Origin: Microcaldota archaeon
GTDB taxonomy: Archaea > Micrarchaeota > Micrarchaeia > Micrarchaeales > Micrarchaeaceae
NCBI GenBank assembly: GCA_021817565.1
Contig: JAKAUP010000003.1
Span: 62,001-126,000 of the forward strand
Direction of reading: 5' to 3'
Length of the DNA stretch: 64,000 nucleotides
Shown here: piece by piece, positions 58,201 to 64,000 of the stretch
Numbering within the stretch: the stretch's first letter is position 1
How the letters are laid out: each line of letters begins with the position of its first letter
Notes under the pieces: generated by a model
What the model saw: the letters and a program-made list of their open reading frames with translations, nothing else
Databases searched by the model: none
What the model was told of the DNA's origin: nothing
Program-made: the position numbers and the translations under genes

Positions 58201-60641
58201 TCTTCAATTTCTACGACAATTTTGCTGGAAATGCCATATCAAGCGCATGGACAGTCCCTACGGGATCGCTTTATCAGGTAGACAACGGTTTCATAGCAGA
58301 ACCAAGTGGGGGAACAACGCTAGCAGTACATAATGCAAATGTTGAGGAAACAAACGCGATTGTAAGTGAGTGGGGAATCAACATGAGCTCTTTGATCTCT
58401 ACAGCAAATGGATATTTACAATTGAATAGATACGCATCAGGTAGCAATATGCACTTTTTGGGCACAAGCGGAAGCGATAGTTTGGCCGATAATGGGGCAG
58501 GTATTAAAACAGTTTCGATACCTGGCGTCGGTGTACAGGTATTCGGCATATGGAACGACGGCACCAAGGTTACATGGTTCTATCCTGGGGGGGAGTATAC
58601 TGACAACGCATCTGCAGTAGTTACGGATTACTTATCTCTGATATGGGCTTTTAATGGACAGTCTAACAACGCTCCGATCGTGTATTGGGTAAGAACGCGT
58701 TACTATCCACCTAACGGGGCAATGCCTTCGACGACATTCGGATCTCCGATTTTGCCTGGTGACCCTGGCCTTTCGTTCAGTTTTAACCCGACCATTTATG
58801 GAGCAAATGATCTGATAACAGGAACCGCAGCCTCAAATGGCGAAGATATAGAACTCCTTAATAACAGCAACATTATTGCAGGACCATCGCTAAACAGTGT
58901 GAGTTATGATATCTGCGGCAGCACACCGTCAATTAGCACTTGCTGGGCTGCTGGCAGTTATAATATAATTGCGCAGGATGTGGGTGGGAATTCGACAAAC
59001 GCTGTGCTTACAATAAACAAGGCTGCGCCATCTTTGAGCCTGACAAATACAAAGTTGGTTCTGCAAGGGGGAAGCGCAACCATAGATTATGGTATATCAT
59101 CCATAGGGAACCAGATTCTCGCTAACCTTACATTAAACGGTACAAGCGTATCGACGACTTACACAAGCAATGAATACACATTCACGCCAAACGTCGGACT
59201 TACGCATGTTGAGGTCAATACCTCGGGAAACAAGAATTATACTCCTTCAGATAGGATATCAGATATCTGCACTGTGCCGATACCAAGCGCGTTCCCTGCA
59301 AACATGGTATACTATGCGCCGATATGTCTGCTGAATAATCAGAGTTCTGCCACACAAACACCCTTCCAGGAAGAAGTGAACATAAGCGAGGCGAATTACT
59401 CGAATTACCTCACTTATAACGGATACACGGCAAACTTTGAGATATTTAATGCGATAGGGGATGTGCAACCTTCCTGGATCGAGAATAACCAATCAGGAAA
59501 TTTGGTTACGTGGGTAAAGATAAACAGTAAGATAAATTCAAATGCGATGAGCCAACTGTACATTGGATTCGGAAGCAACGCATTAAACACGCTTTCTAAT
59601 AACGGTGCTGCAGGAATAGGCGAAATGCCAGCCTTAACCTCAACATACGGACAGTATGATGACGGGGCGAGCGTGTTCAACAATTATTTCAACGGATTTT
59701 CTATAAATGGCTGGAATGTGGTTGGAACTGCAGGCCAGATTTCTTCTGCACCGACCGGTTCTCCATTCGGTAAAGAGGCTTTCTATGCGAACGGAATAAA
59801 TGGCGATTATCTGAACACCAGTGCATCAGGCCAATCAACAAACATGATAATAGAGTATTATACACACGAGGCGAACCTAGATGACGTATACTTCCTTGTT
59901 AATTCTTCTGGAGCAGGGCAGATGGGAAGGGTTGGGAATGGCGGAGGATGGTATGGAATAGCGCAGACAAACTCTTGGACATCATGGTTGGCCCCACCGC
60001 TCACGGGTTCGTGGTCAAATGAGTGGCTACTAGTATCTATTGTGGTGAATGAGAGCAAAGCGCGGATGTATGTATCAACCACGCCGGGTCTGTATGGCAC
60101 CGAAATGGGTCATAATCCATCAAACTTATATGATGTAACAGATAAAGGCGATTTCTTAGGGCTTGTCGGAGACGCAGCAGGAAGCGGCACGCAATACTGG
60201 AATGGAATGATAGTAAGAGCTTATCCGCCTAATGACGTTATGCCAAAAACGCTTTTTGGGGGAGTGTTGCCCATACAAAGTACATGCACCATATCGCTTA
60301 ATGTTAGTTCGATAGACTTCGGTTCGGTTGGTCCTGGCTTAAGCGTATCGACATTGCAGGGAGTAAAGGATACGAATACAGGCAACGGCAATGCCTACAT
60401 CTTCGTTTATGGCGGCAATTGGATATCGGGATTGCTGGGCTTCGGTGTAAGCAATACCTCGTGGAGCGCGAGCAGCAATACTGCATACCCTGTTGCCAAC
60501 AAACTTAGCGGCTCGCCAGTGAATACCATTTTGTCTGTGCCTGCATCGGGAAGCAATGAAATTTACTTTGGGCTCAACATACCGCCTGCGCAGCAAGCTG
60601 CAACATACAACCAGGTAATAACAGTGGAAAATAGCTGCTGA
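55206..60641 (+). CDS. Giant secreted surface protein with thermopsin-type, PGF-pre-PGF and DUF2341/LamG modules, apparent ATA start
   Basis: About 1811 residues. ATA at 55206 is three bases after GGTGAG and gives a complete signal peptide (QLSKALLIQT then hydrophobic to T-Y-A); TTG at 55242 would cut it. Modules by position: G-L-P-x-x-x-x-W repeats at about 55540-55780 and 57560-57780; a Ser/Thr-rich linker at 55800-56020; a PGF-pre-PGF-like domain at 56170-56760; DUF2341 plus jelly-roll at 57800-58770 and again at 59310-60270; an Ig-like strand module between; and a C-terminal domain bounded by C-T-I-S and a final Cys. Dense N-glycosylation sites. No membrane anchor or Cys-protease motif. 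Confidence 0.85.
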   Translation: MQLSKALLIQTILFFIVIGSTYALSTTNSSVSLTIKETNGYLLFNGTKALNGTISVYPGNYQIEALPYNGFFFDGWDVVPNSTFRVENQEAANTIVSVAENGVSGNLTPSFQKYTVFAQNGLPYNSVWTVNINGVKSSAQTNTNITFALQNGTYDFSVSNTVYQNETFVPNTKNGTINAGGSLEIAFYEGKTQANATGGGQNITTVQTTQTTTSTTSTTQQTTIPSNQILNSSVSNTTVSSTVTSTINTSSTTSSTGTTSTIQSTTTIYNSSLSGNVKTINLSSTNRNSYMKLYANQISKLIQEAKNAENSAKGSAAKNITFPEFVNTTTKTIDNTTYQKTVILYINTSNGSFTPEFLMLNSSYTAVTNSSAQKVNIDFGDIPANLSVPFFAGYAKGLVGISATLRNQSPESNTIIVVTNRYNLTTIPSTNVSYYFLINSTINDSNIKSANYTFSVNRSWISSQGISPDQVTLLKYSNGGWISLPTNVSSENQTYYTYVAKSDSFSLYAVSYSQAGGVFGDAANESLSLASSYKLYLCSAGANYTFATTGTAVNWTSDEVSPPLAPINGGVNASLGHKTGNVCTAYVTGAAVPGLALAGIGVNAINYVFTGQANTSARANNLTYSVSTSNSFTVILGASGFYGTKSVTLPSGCVMEKWVNNTDTFESAYVALCQQQAAGKYTVDSSLRRRGSSVMGAYVFPPENVIFDDNIPNGEISTAGLTLSSGSELQILGSNSITALPPQNFVFDNWQVSNSVNLTLSSSTSNPATLTVWGAGTVTAVYNGITKFIESGLPSSTEWNVTYNSNTIASSTNTITFSTLPGNYPFSVANQVVNGIIYAPNESSGYVVAGNNTKISFSGLCGVGPGTKVPITLYNNNSAATSAPFQQMLSVNSLEYSQYEANNLDNIEFFYSNCTIVPSWMQGSASNVLLDNQNNATKLYTSTNTIYWLNISNGIGANGAVNLYMGFAPKSERLMNNVNVGEAPELSPSYGEYDDGSKIFNFYDNFAGNAISSAWTVPTGSLYQVDNGFIAEPSGGTTLAVHNANVEETNAIVSEWGINMSSLISTANGYLQLNRYASGSNMHFLGTSGSDSLADNGAGIKTVSIPGVGVQVFGIWNDGTKVTWFYPGGEYTDNASAVVTDYLSLIWAFNGQSNNAPIVYWVRTRYYPPNGAMPSTTFGSPILPGDPGLSFSFNPTIYGANDLITGTAASNGEDIELLNNSNIIAGPSLNSVSYDICGSTPSISTCWAAGSYNIIAQDVGGNSTNAVLTINKAAPSLSLTNTKLVLQGGSATIDYGISSIGNQILANLTLNGTSVSTTYTSNEYTFTPNVGLTHVEVNTSGNKNYTPSDRISDICTVPIPSAFPANMVYYAPICLLNNQSSATQTPFQEEVNISEANYSNYLTYNGYTANFEIFNAIGDVQPSWIENNQSGNLVTWVKINSKINSNAMSQLYIGFGSNALNTLSNNGAAGIGEMPALTSTYGQYDDGASVFNNYFNGFSINGWNVVGTAGQISSAPTGSPFGKEAFYANGINGDYLNTSASGQSTNMIIEYYTHEANLDDVYFLVNSSGAGQMGRVGNGGGWYGIAQTNSWTSWLAPPLTGSWSNEWLLVSIVVNESKARMYVSTTPGLYGTEMGHNPSNLYDVTDKGDFLGLVGDAAGSGTQYWNGMIVRAYPPNDVMPKTLFGGVLPIQSTCTISLNVSSIDFGSVGPGLSVSTLQGVKDTNTGNGNAYIFVYGGNWISGLLGFGVSNTSWSASSNTAYPVANKLSGSPVNTILSVPASGSNEIYFGLNIPPAQQAATYNQVITVENSC

Positions 60642-60642
60642 C

Positions 60643-60981
60643 TTACCTATTATCTCCGCTGCCTTTTATCTTGTCCCTCTCGAACCTGCTCCTGAGCTTG
60701 CTTATATTCCTTGCGGCTATCTCACCAAACGGATCGTCGCTGTCTTTGCATACGAACGCGGAGAGCTCGGAAAGGTACCATAGAACGTCGCCAAGCTCTT
60801 CGGCAATAAGCTCCATGTTCGCATTCCCGTCCCCTCTTATTATCTTCTTTACCTTGTTTGCAACCTCCCCTGCCTCTCCGGCAAGCCCTAGCGCAAGGTA
60901 CTCGATTGCCTTATCTTTTGGGTATAACGCGGTTTTGTGCGCTTCCTTTGCGTATGTTTCAAACTTTTCTATTCTCTCCAT
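60643..60981 (-). CDS. MazG-family nucleotide pyrophosphohydrolase
   Basis: A 112-residue all-helical dNTP pyrophosphatase: G-L-A-G-E-A-G-E-V and E-E-L-G-D-V-L-W-Y-L carry the E-x-x-E and E-x-x-D magnesium ligands. It removes pyrophosphate from aberrant nucleotides. It converges on the surface-protein gene with a 1-base gap and follows the MFS gene by 5 bases. Confidence 0.9.
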   Translation of the reverse strand: MERIEKFETYAKEAHKTALYPKDKAIEYLALGLAGEAGEVANKVKKIIRGDGNANMELIAEELGDVLWYLSELSAFVCKDSDDPFGEIAARNISKLRSRFERDKIKGSGDNR

Positions 60982-60986
60982 CCTAT

Positions 60987-62708
60987 CTACCTTTTTGTAC
61001 CGTGTATGTATTTCGGACCTCGGAGTGCTGAGACTACCATAGCCACAAATGATATTATTGCGGCTATTATAAATACTATCCTAAGCCCATCCATGAACGG
61101 CAGCGATATGAGGTTGGGGAAGAAGCGGTTTCCGAATATTACCGCCTGGTTTGAACTGGGGATTGTTGAGAGCGCGTTTGCCGGTATTATTGTCTTGAGC
61201 GGATTATATCCAAGGAGGGCGGTGAAAAGCGCAGTGGTCGGGGGCAATGATGATATTTGTTGCGCTACGCTCTGGCTTATGTTCTCGGATACAAGACCCT
61301 TGTAAAGAGTGCCTGGCAACGAGCTGCTCATCCCCACTACGAGTATCGTGAAGAAGATGACAAGGCTGAACATGAATGATATGTTTGTAAATGTCGCCCT
61401 TACGCCAGAACCTGCGCCCCTCTGCTCTGGAGGAAGCGCGTTCATTATTGCGGCGGTGTTTGGAGCAGCGAACATTCCCTGACCTGCGCCCAAGATGAAT
61501 ATCGCAATCTCGAAAGGTATGATGCTGAAATCAGCCGGGAATAATGAGAGAGCGGCAAAGCCTATTACGTTTATCCCCATCCCTATTGTTGCCAATAACC
61601 TTGCTCCGTATTTGTCTGAAAGGTATCCAGAGGCTGGACCGAAGATTAGGAAACCTATAATGAGAGGTATCATGTATATTGCTGCCTCTAGCGGCGTATT
61701 GGAAAAACTTACTCCATGCAGCGGGAGCCAGATGCCCTGCAGCCATATGATAAGCATCAGCTGAAGTCCGCCGCGCGCTATTCCGGCAAGCAGAAGGCTG
61801 AAATTCCCTGCGGCGAACGCCCTTATCTTAAAGAGGTTTATATGGATCATCGGGTCCTTTACCTTTCCCTCAATGTAAACAAATAGACCCATAAGTATTA
61901 TCCCTAAAGCGATTGCCGATATCACAACCGGGTTGGTCCAGCCCATGCTTCTTCCGTCGTATGGTAGCAAAGTGTATGTGAGCGCAAGCAGTATGATCGT
62001 GATGGAAGCCGCAAACGTTATGTTTCCGTATACGTCTATCTTCTGTCCTTTCTTTATCGTTGCAATTTCGTGCAAAGCAAGATATGCCCATATTGTTCCT
62101 GCTATGCCGAACGGGACGCTTACAAGAAATATGAGGTGCCAGTCAACCGATGCAAGCACTCCTCCCAGCAACAGCCCTGCAAGCCCTCCCCCAACTGCCG
62201 CTATCTGATTGAAGCCCATAGCTTTCCCGCGTTCGTTTGATGGGAACGCGTCTGTGAGTATCGCTGTGCTGTTTGCTATGAGAAATGCGCCTCCAAGCCC
62301 TTGGAACAGCCTAAGTATTATTATCGAGAATACCCCAATCGTTCCTGTTAACAGATAAGAAGAGGCATATAGGAGCACGGAGAAAACTGTAAAGATAAGA
62401 AAGCCAAGATTGTAGAGCTTGACTCTTCCGAACATGTCAGAAAGCCTGCCTATGCTTACTACAGCTACAGAAGAGACGATAAGATAGCCGAGCAGTATCC
62501 ATAGAAGTACGCCTATGTTTGATGAAACAATCGGGTTTACCCCAAGCCCTCTGAAAAGAGCCGGAAGCGATATTATGAGTATTGAGGAGTTAATGGCTGC
62601 CATGAGCCCTCCGAGCGTTGTGTTTGAAAGGGCAATCCATTTGTACCGCTTGCCGTACTTTGCCTCTCTCTCCTGCTCTATTTTATCATAACCGGATAGC
62701 ATGCCCAT
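60987..62708 (-). CDS. MFS transporter, DHA2-type (14-helix drug/H+ antiporter family)
   Basis: The 573 residues show fourteen hydrophobic segments, with the family loop G-R-L-S-D-M-F-G-R between helices 2 and 3, an A-x-x-N-E-R-G-K-A-like helix-5 motif (F-P-S-N-E-R-G-K-A-M-G) and repeated S-D-K-Y-G-A-R in the second half. The EmrB/QacA type exports drugs or toxic compounds with proton influx. A large loop of about 75 residues lies near the C-terminus between the last two helices. Confidence 0.87.
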   Translation of the reverse strand: MGMLSGYDKIEQEREAKYGKRYKWIALSNTTLGGLMAAINSSILIISLPALFRGLGVNPIVSSNIGVLLWILLGYLIVSSVAVVSIGRLSDMFGRVKLYNLGFLIFTVFSVLLYASSYLLTGTIGVFSIIILRLFQGLGGAFLIANSTAILTDAFPSNERGKAMGFNQIAAVGGGLAGLLLGGVLASVDWHLIFLVSVPFGIAGTIWAYLALHEIATIKKGQKIDVYGNITFAASITIILLALTYTLLPYDGRSMGWTNPVVISAIALGIILMGLFVYIEGKVKDPMIHINLFKIRAFAAGNFSLLLAGIARGGLQLMLIIWLQGIWLPLHGVSFSNTPLEAAIYMIPLIIGFLIFGPASGYLSDKYGARLLATIGMGINVIGFAALSLFPADFSIIPFEIAIFILGAGQGMFAAPNTAAIMNALPPEQRGAGSGVRATFTNISFMFSLVIFFTILVVGMSSSLPGTLYKGLVSENISQSVAQQISSLPPTTALFTALLGYNPLKTIIPANALSTIPSSNQAVIFGNRFFPNLISLPFMDGLRIVFIIAAIISFVAMVVSALRGPKYIHGTKR

Positions 62709-62715
62709 GCCTGAA

Positions 62716-63987
62716 CTATGATCTTATCTTAAGGAGCTCGCTTTCTACTTTGATTTTCCTCAAGCTTGACTCAAACTCCTTTATGAGCGGGTCGTCGCTT
62801 ACATATCCAACCTTCTTCAGGTGAGCCATGTGTATGAATGTGTCGGTTGATGCAAGCACCTTTTTCGGATCTTCCGGATCATATATAACGGAGAACATAG
62901 AGAACCCGCGCAGCGATTCGCTTACCGGAATGCCTATTGTCTGCGCAAATCCTGAATCGCCCTGCATCTGCGCGCCTGTGAAGACAAGCTTGCCCCCCAC
63001 AATTGAGGCTTCATGTACGTGCCTGTCGCCGCCCACAGCCAAGCACCCTTCCATACCGAGACCCCCAACCACGCTCTCTGGCATCACTCTGTGCGAGAAA
63101 AGGACAGGAAGGTCTCCGACATTCACGTTACCGTGACCGTAATCCCCACCATAAACGCGCTTGACGTAACTGCGTTTCGTTTCTGGAACTGCCTGTTCTA
63201 TGTTTCCGAAGAGCATGCCCGACTCTGTTATATCCTTCCTTATATAACTCTTGTTTGGATGGTTTCCGTCAGTAACAACTACTGCTGCTGCATCCGACAG
63301 GAGCGGTTTGACAAGGCTCACGAATGCGTCCGCTTGCGCGTTCGTATTCTGCTTTGGCGTCTTGTAGTAGAGCCACGTAGTATATTTCTGGAGGGCTTCT
63401 TTATACTCCTTGCTTCCCTGAACCATGCCCTTCTGCGATATAAAGCTCTTGAACCTCTGGATGTTTGCTGGGTCGTTATCTATAAGCATCTCGTTCTTGT
63501 GATCCCTTAGGTTGCCCTCTATGTTGTCGCCCATGAGGCAGAGCACAAAGCCATCCCTTAATTTGTCCTTTATGTACGAGACTGAAGCGTCAAGAAGCAG
63601 CTCATTGGGGTACCCGATTCCAGGACTACCTACATGAACGTCAGTTATCACCACAAAGTCTCTCTTTGCGACTTCCCTCCTTGATCCTGATTGAGAGAGC
63701 TGCTCTGAGAAAAAGCCAAGCGCAGCCTGCAGACGGGTTTCTTCAGAACTGTACTCCCCTGCTCTTATTTTGGCGCCAAGCTTTCTCCTGAGGTCTGAAT
63801 TGGTTATCCCCAGTCCCTCCAGCAATGATCTTACCCGTCTCTTGTTTGTTATCTCGCTAGGAAGTTTGTTCTCGAGCTGTATCTTATCTTTTTTGTCAAG
63901 CGGTACTGATGTCTGCTCGTAAGTACCGGCACGCTCCACTATTTTAGCGAGAACTGTTGATTGATACTTCTTCTCGTTGTCTGCCAT
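62716..63987 (-). CDS. Calcineurin-like metallophosphoesterase
   Basis: The 423-residue protein has the metal motifs of the family in order: I-T-D-V-H-V-G, M-G-D-N-I-E-G-N, D-G-N-H-P-N, S-H-R-V and G-G-D-R-H-V-H. The first 100 residues are helical and carry S-D-L-R-R-K-L-G. The chemistry is probably phosphodiester hydrolysis, but the substrate is unknown and no DNA-polymerase D partner is near. ATG at 63987 lies near the window edge with a TATA-like CTTAAAAG just ahead. Confidence 0.8.
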   Translation of the reverse strand: MADNEKKYQSTVLAKIVERAGTYEQTSVPLDKKDKIQLENKLPSEITNKRRVRSLLEGLGITNSDLRRKLGAKIRAGEYSSEETRLQAALGFFSEQLSQSGSRREVAKRDFVVITDVHVGSPGIGYPNELLLDASVSYIKDKLRDGFVLCLMGDNIEGNLRDHKNEMLIDNDPANIQRFKSFISQKGMVQGSKEYKEALQKYTTWLYYKTPKQNTNAQADAFVSLVKPLLSDAAAVVVTDGNHPNKSYIRKDITESGMLFGNIEQAVPETKRSYVKRVYGGDYGHGNVNVGDLPVLFSHRVMPESVVGGLGMEGCLAVGGDRHVHEASIVGGKLVFTGAQMQGDSGFAQTIGIPVSESLRGFSMFSVIYDPEDPKKVLASTDTFIHMAHLKKVGYVSDDPLIKEFESSLRKIKVESELLKIRS

Positions 63988-64000
63988 CCTTTTAAGTATC

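Overview
The window is dense archaeal DNA. Genes mostly touch or overlap, and the content is entirely archaeal/eukaryote-like in its information machinery: MCM, RFC large subunit, a RecJ/GAN-type nuclease, a histone, aIF6, eIF5A with deoxyhypusine synthase, NMD3, Dph2, and ribosomal proteins S19e, S24e, S27ae, S28e, L7Ae, L10e, L18a/LX, L24e, L31e and L39e. It also carries SecE and SecDF, a presenilin-type protease, prefoldin alpha, GT4-type dolichyl-P GlcNAc-1-P transferase, cis-prenyltransferase and ADP-forming acetyl-CoA synthetase. Minimal or split versions of proteins, many small membrane proteins, FtsZ plus SepF, and secreted proteins with thermopsin-type repeats suggest a small-genome DPANN archaeon of the Micrarchaeota/ARMAN kind, possibly from an acidic habitat. 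This placement is inference from gene content, not from a tree.

Layout. 1-3.8 kb: end of a membrane protein facing the operon rps19e-pdcd5-rpl39e-rpl31e-aif6-rpl18a-pfdA. 3.85-8 kb: class III aminotransferase, acetyl-CoA synthetase alpha and beta, tail-anchored winged-helix protein. 8-11.3 kb: beta-CASP nuclease, deoxyhypusine synthase, pilin-like LamG protein. 11.3-16.5 kb: ftsZ, rpl7ae-rps28e-rpl24e, a tiny zinc ribbon, membrane protein-msrB-msrA, rpl10e-dph2. 16.5-25.9 kb: glutamate dehydrogenase, MTA phosphorylase, presenilin homologue, MCM, MetRS, unknowns, Sua5. 26-34.7 kb: tRNA-Arg(GCG), GlcNAc-1-P transferase, histone, endonuclease IV, a polyprenol cluster (UppS, DUF2070, CTP-type lipid kinase), RFC-L and GAN-like nuclease. 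34.7-43.4 kb: glycosylated surface proteins, regulator, flavin reductase, eIF5A, S24e-S27ae, CPBP protease, SPOUT methylase, SepF, PIN, NFACT-R, SecE. 43.5-55.2 kb: ThiI, SecF-SecD, NMD3, ThrRS, ArgRS, tRNA-Arg(CCT), DsbA-like protein, tRNA-Glu(CTC). 55.2-64 kb: a secreted protein of about 1811 residues, MazG, an MFS exporter and a metallophosphoesterase.

The main discoveries are two. First, genes inside or near operons use a very regular ribosome-binding site: a GGTGAT-like hexamer, exactly three bases, then the start. Reading starts by this rule shows four genes (MetRS, lipid kinase, giant surface protein, and an AbrB-like/winged-helix protein) that appear to begin at ATA or ATC instead of ATG/GTG/TTG. 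Second, tRNA-Arg(CCT) is interrupted in its T-loop by an 18-base intron flanked by a textbook bulge-helix-bulge.

Functionally the window joins translation (ribosome assembly, modified translation factors, tRNA charging and modification), replication/repair, cell division by FtsZ/SepF, protein export and an N-glycosylated cell surface, with modest catabolism (GABA-type transaminase, glutamate dehydrogenase, acyl-CoA to ATP).
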